From Candidatus Anaerostipes excrementavium (GTDB lineage Bacteria > Bacillota > Clostridia > Lachnospirales > Lachnospiraceae), in assembly GCA_019114985.1 (NCBI GenBank), contig DXEM01000028.1, forward strand, positions 1 to 50,030: a stretch of DNA of 50,030 nucleotides. The letters are read 5' to 3'. Under the pieces are notes generated by a model, which was given only the letters and a program-made list of their open reading frames with translations, made no database searches and was not told the DNA's origin. Positions 24,534 to 33,099 of the stretch are shown here, in pieces (the first letter of the stretch is position 1; every line of letters starts with the position of its first letter). A program made the translations under genes and the position numbers.

Positions 24534-25204
24534 ATCATATAACCCTGCCCTCTTTTTGTCCGGATCTGATCTTCACAGCCGATTGTTTCCAGCTTCTTTC
24601 TTAAACGATTTACATTGACAGTCAGCGTATTATCATCAATAAATTCATTAGACTGCCAAAGCATCTCCATCAGACGATCCCTTGTAACGATAGATCCTTG
24701 ATTTTGTAATAGTGTATACAGAATACGAATTTCATTTTTTGTTAACTCAATCTTGTTTCCTCCATATTCTGCAGTGCTGTCACTTAAACATACAGTTAGA
24801 CCTCCATACGTTACCTTATTTTGTATCTCTGATGTTTTCTGGCTTCTTCTTAGAATTGATGCGATTCTTGCAGCTAAGATCTGCGTGTTGTATGGTTTTG
24901 TAATGAAGTCATCTGCTCCCAGATTCATGCTCATTAATTCGTCCATCTCACTATCCCTGCTTGTGACTACAATGATGGGAACATCCGATTGATTCCTGAT
25001 TTCCCTGCAAATATAATAACCATCAAGAACAGGCAGATTGATATCTAAAAGTATCAAATCTGCCTGTTCTTTCATACAATCTTCTATTATATTATCGTAG
25101 TCTGTCAGGGCTTTCGGTTCATAACCATATCTGGTCAGAAATGTACAAAGTTCTTTTCGTATCGGTTCATGATCTTCGATGACTATAATCTTTGCTTTTT
25201 CCAT
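24530..25204 (-). CDS. OmpR-type response regulator, BceR-like
   Basis: A 224-residue two-domain regulator. The receiver (1-118) has acidic residues at 11-12, the phosphoacceptor Asp in LLDINLP (about 54), a conserved Thr (VVTSRDSE) and Lys in TKPYN (about 102). The C-terminal winged helix (about 128-224) has the LTKNEIRIL and NRLRKKLE elements of the OmpR group. It is translationally coupled to the kinase and begins 27 bases after serS without a visible terminator. The bceAB-like promoter with GTGTAA repeats is its most likely target (inference). Confidence 0.9.
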   Translation of the reverse strand: MEKAKIIVIEDHEPIRKELCTFLTRYGYEPKALTDYDNIIEDCMKEQADLILLDINLPVLDGYYICREIRNQSDVPIIVVTSRDSEMDELMSMNLGADDFITKPYNTQILAARIASILRRSQKTSEIQNKVTYGGLTVCLSDSTAEYGGNKIELTKNEIRILYTLLQNQGSIVTRDRLMEMLWQSNEFIDDNTLTVNVNRLRKKLETIGCEDQIRTKRGQGYMI

Positions 25205-25231
25205 CGTTTCTGCCCTCTGCTCCTGTCAGCT

Positions 25232-26518
25232 TTATTTGCTAGGTACCATTGCTTCCATTCCGCCCATGTAAGGTCTTAATACTTCCGGAATTCGAACGCT
25301 TCCGTCTGCCTGCAGATTGTTTTCTAAGAAGGCAATCAGCATTCTAGGCGGTGCTACAACTGTGTTGTTCAGAGTATGCGCAAAGTAGTTTCCTTTTTCT
25401 CCCTTAATTCTAATGCGAAGTCTCCGTGCTTGTGCATCTCCCAGATTAGAACAGCTTCCTACCTCAAAATATTTTTTCTGTCTCGGAGACCATGCTTCCA
25501 CGTCCACAGATTTCACTTTCAGGTCAGCCAAATCTCCGGAACAACATTCCAAAGTACGAACCGGAATATCTAAAGAGCGGAACAGATCAACCGTATTTTG
25601 CCACAATTTATCATACCATTCTTTGCTTTCCTCCGGCTTGCATACAACGATCATTTCCTGTTTTTCAAATTGGTGAATTCGATAAACGCCTCTTTCTTCA
25701 ATTCCATGAGCTCCCTTTTCTTTTCGGAAACATGGAGAATAGCTGGTCAATGTCTTCGGAAGACTTTCTTCTTCCAAGGTTGTATCAATGAATTTTCCGA
25801 TCATGGAATGTTCGCTGGTTCCGATTAAATACAGATCTTCTCCCTCGATTTTGTACATCATAGCATCCATCTCATCAAAGCTCATGACTCCTGTCACGAC
25901 GTTGCTTCGAATCATAAATGGCGGAACACAGTAAGTAAAACCTCTTCCAATCATAAAATCACGAGCATAAGAAATTACAGCAGAGTGAAGTCTTGCAACA
26001 TCTCCCATTAAATAGTAAAATCCGTTTCCTGCCACTTTTCTCGCACTGTCCAAATCGATTCCATCGAACCGCTCCATAATATCGGTATGATATGGAATTT
26101 CAAAATCAGGTACCATAGGGTCTCCGTATTTTTCTACTTCCACATTTTCGCTGTCATCCTTTCCAATCGGTACAGATGGATCAATGATATTCGGAATTGT
26201 CATCATAATCTGGCGGATTTTTTCTTCTACTTCTTTTTCTTTCTCGGACAGTTCTTCGATTCGATCTGCAAAAGATGTTACCTGTTTCTTTACTTCTTCT
26301 GCTTCTTCCTTTTTGCCCTGTCCCATCAATGCACCAATCTGCTTTGACATCTTATTCCGATTTGCACGAAGTCCCTGTACTTCCTGTTTAATCTCCCTGT
26401 TTTCTGCATCCAGCTCAATGACTTCGTCCACCAAAGGCAGTTTATGATCCTGAAATTTGTTCTTAATATTTTGTTTTACAATCTCCGGATTTTCCCTGAC
26501 AAATTTAATATCTAACAT
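25232..26518 (-). CDS. serS: Seryl-tRNA synthetase
   Basis: A 428-residue class II synthetase that charges tRNA-Ser. The N-terminal long antiparallel coiled coil (about 25-105) that grips the tRNA long arm is clear. The catalytic domain shows motif 2 (SPCFRKEKGAHGIEERGVYRIHQF region) and motif 3 (NTVVAPPRMLIAFLEN). The start at 26518 follows GGAGGG; the frame extends five codons upstream. It is separated by 19 bases from the DUF4446 gene, leaving no room for a T-box leader. Confidence 0.95.
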   Translation of the reverse strand: MLDIKFVRENPEIVKQNIKNKFQDHKLPLVDEVIELDAENREIKQEVQGLRANRNKMSKQIGALMGQGKKEEAEEVKKQVTSFADRIEELSEKEKEVEEKIRQIMMTIPNIIDPSVPIGKDDSENVEVEKYGDPMVPDFEIPYHTDIMERFDGIDLDSARKVAGNGFYYLMGDVARLHSAVISYARDFMIGRGFTYCVPPFMIRSNVVTGVMSFDEMDAMMYKIEGEDLYLIGTSEHSMIGKFIDTTLEEESLPKTLTSYSPCFRKEKGAHGIEERGVYRIHQFEKQEMIVVCKPEESKEWYDKLWQNTVDLFRSLDIPVRTLECCSGDLADLKVKSVDVEAWSPRQKKYFEVGSCSNLGDAQARRLRIRIKGEKGNYFAHTLNNTVVAPPRMLIAFLENNLQADGSVRIPEVLRPYMGGMEAMVPSK

Positions 26519-26537
26519 AATTCCCTCCAACAATTTT

Positions 26538-27029
26538 TTATTGATTCATACATTCCTGTAATGTATAGATTTCTTCTTCTGACAATGCAATCTGAGAACT
26601 TCCGTTTACAATTTCTTTTGCGTACATATAAGTCCCATTCTGTGCATTCATTCCATTCAGCAGCGTTCCGTTATTATTTTCATCCAATAGAGCGATCACA
26701 AAACTTGTATCTCCTCCCATATCTGGAAACGCGTTGTATTTGTATACTTTCATTTTGGAAAATGTCCGAGAATATTCTCTCTGTACTTTATTCATTTCAT
26801 GATCGATTCTTCTTTGTTCTCTAACGATATCATTCATGACATCAAAGTTTTCCAGAATAATTCCCTCCATCGATTTTCCATTGCTGCCTGACATAAAATT
26901 CTCATATCTTTTCTTGAGCTGGCCTACTTTCACAAGCAAAGCGACAATCAGAAGAAATAGTACAATACATATGCCTGCAAGTCCCATCATCATGTAAAGG
27001 GGATCGATTTCCCTTATAGCATCTAACAT
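26538..27029 (-). CDS. DUF4446 family membrane protein
   Basis: A 163-residue protein with one N-terminal membrane helix (about 13-34) and a cytoplasmic domain with a coiled segment (about 70-90) and the family's KYNAFPDMGGDTSFVIALLDENNNGTLL stretch, which I recognise as DUF4446. It typically lies near parB in Clostridia, as here (16 bases after parB). The function is not known. It is part of the parA-parB-DUF4446-serS run. Confidence 0.82.
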   Translation of the reverse strand: MLDAIREIDPLYMMMGLAGICIVLFLLIVALLVKVGQLKKRYENFMSGSNGKSMEGIILENFDVMNDIVREQRRIDHEMNKVQREYSRTFSKMKVYKYNAFPDMGGDTSFVIALLDENNNGTLLNGMNAQNGTYMYAKEIVNGSSQIALSEEEIYTLQECMNQ

Positions 27030-27045
27030 TTCTCCTATTTTCCTC

Positions 27046-27942
27046 CTAAATTGATTTAATCATATCGACAATCCGTTCCAGTTCATCTCTGGAATAGTAT
27101 TCGATTTCGATCTTTCCTTTATTATTTTTTTTGTTTTTAATGCTGACCTTGCTTCCGAGAACCTGTTTCATTGTTTCTTCCAGGTCTTTATAAAGAAATT
27201 GATATTGATCTTCTGATTTTTCTTTCTCTTTCTTTGGCTGATTCATAATCTTTACCATTTTCTCAATATCTCGAACACTCAGTTTTTCATCAAAAACTTT
27301 CACTGCAATTTCATATTGAAGATCCCCGTCGTGAATTGCCAGCAGTGCTCTTGCATGTCCGCTGCTGATCATTTCTTCTTCCAGCATATTTTGAACTCTC
27401 GGATCCAATTTCAGCAGGCGCAAAGAATTGGTGATTGCAGCACGGCTCTTACTGACCTTTTCTGCAATTTCATCTTGCTTCAAATGGTGTTCCTTCATTA
27501 ATCTCTGATAGGCCATAGCCTCCTCAATTGGACTTAGATCTTCCCTCTGGATGTTCTCGATCAACGCAATTTCTACAATCTCATGGTCATCGTATTCCCG
27601 AATAATAACCGGAACTTCCTCCAGTCCTGCTATCTTAGCAGCTCTCCAACGACGTTCTCCTGCAATAATCTCATAGTATTTATCTTTTTTCTTCACAAGC
27701 AAAGGCTGCAAAATTCCATATTGCTGAATGGAATCTGCTAACTCCTGCAAACTGTCTTCATCAAATTGATTTCTCGGCTGATCCGGATTTGGTTCTATCT
27801 TATGAATCGGCAGTGTCATTTCCGAATTTTTTGATTCATTGATCAAATTATCTTCTTTATTTTGTAAATTCTTCTCTGGAATCGGTGCACTTGGTATCAG
27901 TGTATTCAACCCTCTTCCAAGTCCTTTCTTTCTCGCTGACAC
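27046..27942 (-). CDS. parB: Chromosome partitioning protein ParB (Spo0J)
   Basis: A 298-residue ParB that binds parS and spreads as a CTP-dependent clamp to organise the origin region and recruit SMC. Seen are the CTP-binding GERRWRAA (about 95-102) and the ENIQREDL box, the helix-turn-helix (KQDEIAEKVSKSRAAITNSLRLLKL) and a C-terminal dimerisation segment. The start is GTG at 27942, overlapping the parA stop by one base, with GGAGGG upstream. Two perfect parS sites lie immediately beyond parA. Confidence 0.94.
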   Translation of the reverse strand: MSARKKGLGRGLNTLIPSAPIPEKNLQNKEDNLINESKNSEMTLPIHKIEPNPDQPRNQFDEDSLQELADSIQQYGILQPLLVKKKDKYYEIIAGERRWRAAKIAGLEEVPVIIREYDDHEIVEIALIENIQREDLSPIEEAMAYQRLMKEHHLKQDEIAEKVSKSRAAITNSLRLLKLDPRVQNMLEEEMISSGHARALLAIHDGDLQYEIAVKVFDEKLSVRDIEKMVKIMNQPKKEKEKSEDQYQFLYKDLEETMKQVLGSKVSIKNKKNNKGKIEIEYYSRDELERIVDMIKSI

Positions 27943-28712
27943 TATTCCATCCCTCCATTTTCAATCACTTCTTCCGCAAGATACCCATAGCTTTCCGCTC
28001 CTACCGAACTTGGATCGTATAAATTGATTGGCAATCCATGACTCGGCGCTTCTGCCAATCGGACATTTCTTGGAATAATTGTCTTGTAAATATTTTGGTT
28101 CAAATACGATTTAACATTCTCAACAACCTGCAGTGATAAATTTGTTCTTGCATCGTACATCGTAAATACTACGCCTTCAATTTCCAGCTTCGGATTTAAG
28201 CTTTTCTGGATCAATTCAATCGTATAAATCAACTGTGTTAAACCGTCCAAAGCATAAAATTCACATTGAATTGGAACAATAACAGTATCTGCTGCAGTCA
28301 TCGCATTTACAGTCAGCATACCTAGTGCCGGCGGACAATCAATAATAATAAACTCATAGTTATCTTTCACCTTATCCAGATTATCTTTTATGATAAACTG
28401 CATTCGATCTACGGTCATCAATTCAATTTCCGCTCCCGCCAGATTACGATTTGCCGGAAGAAGTGATAAATTTTCAAACAAATCTTCTGCAATACACTCA
28501 TGAATGGAATATTGATCTGTTATCACTTCATATGTAGTTTTTTCCAGCTCATTCTTGTCCAGACCAAGACCGCTGGTGGTATTCCCCTGAGGGTCCATAT
28601 CAACGATTAAAGTCCTTTTGCCTCTGGCCGCTAGTGCTGCTGAAAGATTTACGGCTGTGGTTGTCTTACCCACACCGCCTTTTTGATTCGCAATAGCTAT
28701 AATTCTTCCCAT
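27942..28712 (-). CDS. parA: Chromosome partitioning ATPase ParA (Soj)
   Basis: A 256-residue deviant Walker ATPase. Walker A' is KGGVGKTT (10-17), and DMDPQGN and DCPPALG supply the A' and B motifs. In Bacillus this protein moves origins with ParB and controls DnaA activity. It has its own extended -10 promoter (TGC-TATAAT at about 28734-28742, minus strand) flanked by parS, so ParB binding may modulate it. First gene of the leftward run through parB, DUF4446, serS and the two-component genes. Confidence 0.94.
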   Translation of the reverse strand: MGRIIAIANQKGGVGKTTTAVNLSAALAARGKRTLIVDMDPQGNTTSGLGLDKNELEKTTYEVITDQYSIHECIAEDLFENLSLLPANRNLAGAEIELMTVDRMQFIIKDNLDKVKDNYEFIIIDCPPALGMLTVNAMTAADTVIVPIQCEFYALDGLTQLIYTIELIQKSLNPKLEIEGVVFTMYDARTNLSLQVVENVKSYLNQNIYKTIIPRNVRLAEAPSHGLPINLYDPSSVGAESYGYLAEEVIENGGME

Positions 28713-28733
28713 ATGATTCTCCTTTTAACTCCC

Positions 28734-28742
28734 ATTATAGCA
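28734..28742 (-). promoter_or_regulatory. Extended -10 promoter of the parAB operon
   Basis: On the minus strand TGC-TATAAT without a good -35. A parS site lies 23 bases upstream (28765-28780) and AAAGGAG before the parA ATG. Confidence 0.55.
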
Positions 28743-28764
28743 CTATTCATTTTTCATTTCTATA

Positions 28765-28780
28765 TGTTTCACGTGAAACA
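28765..28780. promoter_or_regulatory. parS site 1
   Basis: TGTTTCACGTGAAACA is a perfect palindrome and an exact match to the TGTTNCACGTGAAACA consensus for ParB/Spo0J binding. It is just upstream of the parA promoter. Confidence 0.95.
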
Positions 28781-28807
28781 TTTGTACTAAATAATGAAAT
28801 AAAAGAA

Positions 28808-28833
28808 GGGAATGTTTCACGTGAAACATTCCC
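28808..28833. promoter_or_regulatory. parS site 2 within a 26-bp perfect palindrome
   Basis: The core 28813-28828 is an exact parS (TGTTTCACGTGAAACA). Symmetry extends five bases further on each side to 28808-28833. On the minus strand it is followed by TTCTTTTATTTC and lies 20 bases after the argS stop, so the same sequence might also end argS transcription. Confidence 0.93.
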
Positions 28834-28852
28834 ATGTGTGAATATTCATTTA

Positions 28853-30538
28853 CTACATTTGTTCTGGGCACTGAATTCCTAATAATCCTAATGCGTCCTC
28901 TATAATATCCTTTGCCAATATTACTAATTTTACTCTGGCTTTCATAAGATTCTCATCTTCCACATTACATTGATTCTCATGATAGAAACGATTAAATGCT
29001 TGTGCAACACCCATAACATATCTTGAAATAACAGAAGGTTCCAGACGTTCTGCTGCTGTCTTGATTGCTGTTGGATATTTTTCAATCTCTTTTAACAGAG
29101 CAATGGATGTATCATCCGTAATCAGAGATGTATCAATATCATCTACCTGAGAGAGTCCGGTCTTTCTCAAGACACTTGCAGCTCTGGCATAGGTATATTG
29201 AACGTACGGTCCTGTTTCTCCGTCAAAGCTATGGATTTTCTCCCATGTAAAGGTAACGTCTTTGATTCTCTGATTATAAAGATCATTAAAAATGATCGCT
29301 CCGATTCCTACTTTGTGAGCAACATCATCTTTGTCCTGAAGATCAGGATTTTTTTCATTAATAATTTCTTTGATCTTTGATACGGACTCTTTTAAGATAT
29401 CTTCCGCATAAACGATATTTCCGCTTCTTGTAGAAAGTTTTCCGCCTTCTAAGCTGACCAAACCATATGGAACATGGATCAGCTGTTCCTTCGCCCATTC
29501 ATATCCCATCAGTTCAACAACTTTAAATACCTGAGCAAAGTGAAGTTTCTGTTCCAGCCCCGTAACATAAATACACTTATCAAAATGATAGGTATTCTTT
29601 CGATAAAAGATTGCCGCTAAATCTCTCGTTGCATAAATAGAGCTTCCGTCCTTCTTTGTAATCAGACATGGCGCCATATCGTAGTCATCCAAATCCACAA
29701 TCATTGCTCCCTGACTTTCCTTTAAAAGACCTTTTTCTTTCAGCTCCTCAACAACAGCACCTGTCTTATCGCGATAAAAACTTTCGCCTGTATAATGATC
29801 AAAATCAAGATTTAAAATCTTATAGATTCTTTTATATTCTTTTAAACTAATATCTTTAAACCACTCCCAGATTGATAAAGCCTCTTCATCTCCCTGTTCC
29901 ATTTTCACAAACCATTCTCTCGCCTGATCATTGAGAGAGTCATCTTCTTCTGCCTCTTTATGGAAACGAACATAGAGGTCCAAAAGTTCCGGAATTCCCT
30001 TCTCTTCTACTGCCTCTTTGCTTCCCCATTTCTTATAAGCAACAATTAGTTTTCCAAACTGAGTTCCCCAATCTCCTAGATGATTGATTCGCTCCACATG
30101 ATAGCCAAGCTTTGTAAAAATATGATATAAAGAATTTCCGATAATGGTGGTCCTTAAATGCCCAACATGGAAATTCTTGGCAACATTCGGAGATGAATAA
30201 TCAATACAGATTGTCTTGCCTTCTCCATCTTTGGAAGAACCGTAATGATCTCCAATTTTATTCAGCACTTCTCTCGCAAACTGCTCTTTATCCACATAAA
30301 AGTTCACGTAAGGTCCTGCTGCCTCTACTCTTGATAAATCCGGTGATTCCGGAATTCTCTCTGCAATCTCCTGAGCAATCATATTCGGAGCCTTGCGAAA
30401 TACTTTTGCAAGCTGAAAGCAAGGAAATGCATAATCTCCCATATCTTCTTTCGGAGGAATTTCCAAAATTTCCGAAATTTTTGCCTTATCTAGTTCTTCT
30501 ATTGTTTGATCCAACAAATTGATGATTTTCTCTTTCAT
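28853..30538 (-). CDS. argS: Arginyl-tRNA synthetase
   Basis: A 561-residue class I synthetase that charges tRNA-Arg. Seen are the N-terminal Add-1-type domain (about 1-100), the HIGH-type motif in NFHVGHLRTT (about 124-133), the KMSKS-equivalent region GGKLSTRSGN, and the helical anticodon-binding C-terminus ending MGVAQAFNRFYHENQ. The start at 30538 follows AAAGGA; an in-frame TTG at 30556 has no ribosome binding site. It follows a hypothetical gene by 22 bases and ends at the parS region. Confidence 0.95.
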   Translation of the reverse strand: MKEKIINLLDQTIEELDKAKISEILEIPPKEDMGDYAFPCFQLAKVFRKAPNMIAQEIAERIPESPDLSRVEAAGPYVNFYVDKEQFAREVLNKIGDHYGSSKDGEGKTICIDYSSPNVAKNFHVGHLRTTIIGNSLYHIFTKLGYHVERINHLGDWGTQFGKLIVAYKKWGSKEAVEEKGIPELLDLYVRFHKEAEEDDSLNDQAREWFVKMEQGDEEALSIWEWFKDISLKEYKRIYKILNLDFDHYTGESFYRDKTGAVVEELKEKGLLKESQGAMIVDLDDYDMAPCLITKKDGSSIYATRDLAAIFYRKNTYHFDKCIYVTGLEQKLHFAQVFKVVELMGYEWAKEQLIHVPYGLVSLEGGKLSTRSGNIVYAEDILKESVSKIKEIINEKNPDLQDKDDVAHKVGIGAIIFNDLYNQRIKDVTFTWEKIHSFDGETGPYVQYTYARAASVLRKTGLSQVDDIDTSLITDDTSIALLKEIEKYPTAIKTAAERLEPSVISRYVMGVAQAFNRFYHENQCNVEDENLMKARVKLVILAKDIIEDALGLLGIQCPEQM

Positions 30539-30560
30539 TTTTCTATTCCTTTCCAATTTT

Positions 30561-31310
30561 CTAATCCATCAAAGCCTGGACAATAACCGAATTGGTCTTC
30601 CACCTTACGATAGAAAATTCTTTTGTTAGTTCTTTCTCCAAAGCATACCTCTTATTCTTAAAAATAGCAATATCTCCCGGGATCTTCGGCTTCATTTGAA
30701 ATCTAATTAAAACTTTATCTTTATCAATATATATCTCGGTATTTATTACATAAATACCGACTTCCTCTATTACAAATTTCAAGAAAGCATAAAAGCCTTT
30801 CAAAAAGGATAAATTAAGCATAACATCGGAAAAATCCTCTGTCTCCTTATAGTTGATCCTGATTTCAGGATGAACAATTTTTACAGTCTTCATCAGCTTA
30901 TAAAATGCCGAAAGAAATGGAATCGCTTCATCTTCTCCTGAACCCTCGCAGCTGCTGATAAAGTAATTCTCTTCCAGTCCTTTTAAATATCCGGATAACA
31001 TTTGAATTTTTTCATCTTCCCCATGAATCAGCTTCTTTTTTTCCTTGATTCCTGCATCCAGCTTCGATGTATCAATCATAGGATCTGCTTCCTGTTGTTC
31101 TTCCTGAAAATTCAGCGGAGAAAAAACCTTGCGGATCTTATAGATACGATTCTGGTCAGATACGTCTTTTACCATAAGATCCTTTTCCTTTTGATATTGA
31201 CTGAGTTCTTTTGATAAATAGTCTTTTACTTTATAATGTTCTCTGATCTCTTCGGTCAGATAATCATAAAGCTGGTTCATCAAATTATCTTTATCTATTT
31301 TTTTATCCAT
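30561..31310 (-). CDS. Hypothetical protein with N-terminal coiled coil
   Basis: A 249-residue soluble protein. Residues about 5-50 and 80-115 are charged and helical, likely coiled coil; the C-terminal part (about 130-249) is alpha/beta with a Leu/Phe-rich helix (MLNLSFLKGFYAFLKFVIEE) followed by strands. The layout is faintly like a DegS-type sensor kinase, but no phosphorylated His or ATP-binding glycine motif is visible, so no enzyme call is made. It is the probable first gene of an operon with argS. Confidence 0.65.
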   Translation of the reverse strand: MDKKIDKDNLMNQLYDYLTEEIREHYKVKDYLSKELSQYQKEKDLMVKDVSDQNRIYKIRKVFSPLNFQEEQQEADPMIDTSKLDAGIKEKKKLIHGEDEKIQMLSGYLKGLEENYFISSCEGSGEDEAIPFLSAFYKLMKTVKIVHPEIRINYKETEDFSDVMLNLSFLKGFYAFLKFVIEEVGIYVINTEIYIDKDKVLIRFQMKPKIPGDIAIFKNKRYALEKELTKEFSIVRWKTNSVIVQALMD

Positions 31311-31362
31311 TCATACCACCTCTTTCTATCTTAAACGAAAAAAAGAAGAAATCAAAGTATTA

Positions 31363-31412
31363 TTGTATCAAAAGCAAGTTTATCATATAATAGTCATATA
31401 GAGATAAACTTG
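31363..31412 (+). promoter_or_regulatory. Promoter with 10-bp operator-like inverted repeat
   Basis: TTGTAT (31363-31368), 17 bases, TATAAT (31386-31391). CAAGTTTATC (31375-31384) and its exact inverse GATAAACTTG (31403-31412) flank the -10. This placement suggests a repressor site, though an RNA hairpin is possible if transcription starts further upstream. Confidence 0.6.
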
Positions 31413-31438
31413 GTACCCGACACAGAAAGGAGTTACCT

Positions 31439-32389
31439 ATGAAAAAATATAATAAACTTAAAAGTCTGGCAACGCTTGCCGTATTAGCGACCGCCGGAAT
31501 ATATTTAATCAATCGTGCCATCTTTTTTATATGCAGCTTAAAGGATGCGCTGCCTTCTAAGAATTCCAACATCTATCAGTGGAGATTCGGCAATATCTTC
31601 TATACGAAGCAGGGAAGCGGCAGCCCAATCCTTCTGATTCATCAGATTAACAGCGGCAGCAACGAGCTTGTATATCGGGATATGATACAGCCTCTTGCAA
31701 AACACCATACGGTCTATACAATCGATCTGATTGGCTGCGGACGTTCTGACAAACCAAAGATCACATATACGAGCTATTTATTCGTTCAGCTGATCAATGA
31801 CTTCATCAAGAATGTAATTCAACAGAAGACAGACATTATTGCGGCAGGCAACACATGCTCTATCATTGTACAAGCGTGCAATATGGAAAAAGATAATTTT
31901 AACAAGCTTTTATTCATTAACCCTGAGAATATGTCTGCATCCAAGCAATTTCCGGGAAGACGGAAAATGCTTTTGAAATATCTGTTGGAATGCCCGATTT
32001 TTGGTACCTTTACTTATAATATCATACATGCAATGCCTATGGTAGAACATCGCTTTTATAAGAAATACTATCAAAATCCATCCAATGTCCGCGCTTCCTA
32101 TGTCAATGCATATTACAATGCAGCACATTTAGGCGGATCCCGCAGCAGATACCTTTACGCTAGCCTGAAGTCCGGATACATTAACTGCAATTTGATGAAT
32201 GCACTGAAAAATACGGATCACAGCATTTATCTTGCAATCAGCCAGAATATTCCTGATGCTCATAACACATTGGAACAGTACCAAGTCATTAATCCATCCA
32301 TTGAAGGAAGTTTCCTTCATAATACGAAATATCTCCCTCAGCTGGAAGATCCGGAAAGTCTTTTGAATATCTGCAGAATTTTCTTTTAA
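31439..32389 (+). CDS. Alpha/beta-hydrolase-like protein lacking the usual serine nucleophile
   Basis: A 316-residue protein with an N-terminal hydrophobic segment (about 10-32, probable membrane anchor) and an alpha/beta-hydrolase domain (about 45-310). The oxyanion-hole region is LLIHQINSG (65-73) and the strand-turn TIDLIGCGRSDKP (94-106) is typical. At the nucleophile elbow, where GxSxG is expected, the sequence is A-G-N-T-C-S (136-141), placing Thr139 at the serine position. A late His294 (SFLHN) may be the catalytic His. The protein may be inactive or use Thr. AAAGGAG precedes the ATG. It reads opposite to its neighbours and overlaps the rsmG end by four bases. Confidence 0.75.
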   Translation: MKKYNKLKSLATLAVLATAGIYLINRAIFFICSLKDALPSKNSNIYQWRFGNIFYTKQGSGSPILLIHQINSGSNELVYRDMIQPLAKHHTVYTIDLIGCGRSDKPKITYTSYLFVQLINDFIKNVIQQKTDIIAAGNTCSIIVQACNMEKDNFNKLLFINPENMSASKQFPGRRKMLLKYLLECPIFGTFTYNIIHAMPMVEHRFYKKYYQNPSNVRASYVNAYYNAAHLGGSRSRYLYASLKSGYINCNLMNALKNTDHSIYLAISQNIPDAHNTLEQYQVINPSIEGSFLHNTKYLPQLEDPESLLNICRIFF

Positions 32390-33096
32390 ATGATAGGTTC
32401 TTTGGACGGCAGCCCCGCTTTTCTAGGAAAGCGTTTTGGGGCTGCCTTCTTTTTCTTTATCTTTAAAATTGTCCTCTGAATCTCAGTTCCCGGAATCTCA
32501 AATGAAACCACATCTTCCATTTCTCCGCCTAAGATTTTTATCGCCTTTTTGGCGCGAACAATCTCCTCCTCTACATTTCCTGATTTATACGGCAGAAAAT
32601 AACCGCCTGTATGGACATATGGCATACAATATTCAGATAAAACAGCGAGATCCGCTACAGCCCTGGAAACGACATAGTCGAAAGTTTCTCTGTATTCTTT
32701 CTTTTTTGCAAAGTCTTCCGCTCTGCCATGAATCGCAGAAATACCATCTAAGTCTAATTCCTCGATTACTTCATGTAAGAATTTAATTCTTTTATTTAAG
32801 GAATCCATCAGCAAAATCTCCGATTTAGGGAAAGCGATTTTCAGCGGAATCCCCGGAAATCCTGCCCCTGTACCCAAATCAAGAAGTTTCTTTCCATCCA
32901 GAGACACATTTGTCTTTATAATAGCGAGACTGTCTGCAAAATGCTTATCAATGACTTCCTCTTTTTCTGTGATTGCCGTAAGATTCATGACTTTGTTCTT
33001 TTCGACCAGCATCTCATAATATTTTTCAAACTGTGCCAGCTGAGCATCATTCAAAGATATGCCAAGACTAGCCGCTTTTTCTCTTAATCGCTCCAT
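32386..33096 (-). CDS. rsmG: 16S rRNA m7G527 methyltransferase
   Basis: A 236-residue SAM-dependent methyltransferase (GidB/RsmG) that methylates G527 in 16S rRNA. The SAM motif is LLDLGTGAGFPGIPLKI (about 70-86), and SRAVADLAVLSEY is a further family mark. Length is typical, with a basic C-terminal tail. It starts three bases after mnmG, as in the classic mnmE-mnmG-rsmG operon. It ends head-on with the hydrolase-like gene. Confidence 0.94.
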   Translation of the reverse strand: MERLREKAASLGISLNDAQLAQFEKYYEMLVEKNKVMNLTAITEKEEVIDKHFADSLAIIKTNVSLDGKKLLDLGTGAGFPGIPLKIAFPKSEILLMDSLNKRIKFLHEVIEELDLDGISAIHGRAEDFAKKKEYRETFDYVVSRAVADLAVLSEYCMPYVHTGGYFLPYKSGNVEEEIVRAKKAIKILGGEMEDVVSFEIPGTEIQRTILKIKKKKAAPKRFPRKAGLPSKEPII

Positions 33097-33099
33097 CCT

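Noticed and set aside
26519-26537. T-box riboswitch before serS
   Set aside because: Only 19 bases separate serS from the DUF4446 gene, too few for a T-box.
30561-31310. DegS-like sensor kinase
   Set aside because: No phosphoacceptor His or ATP-binding glycine motifs could be found; left as hypothetical.
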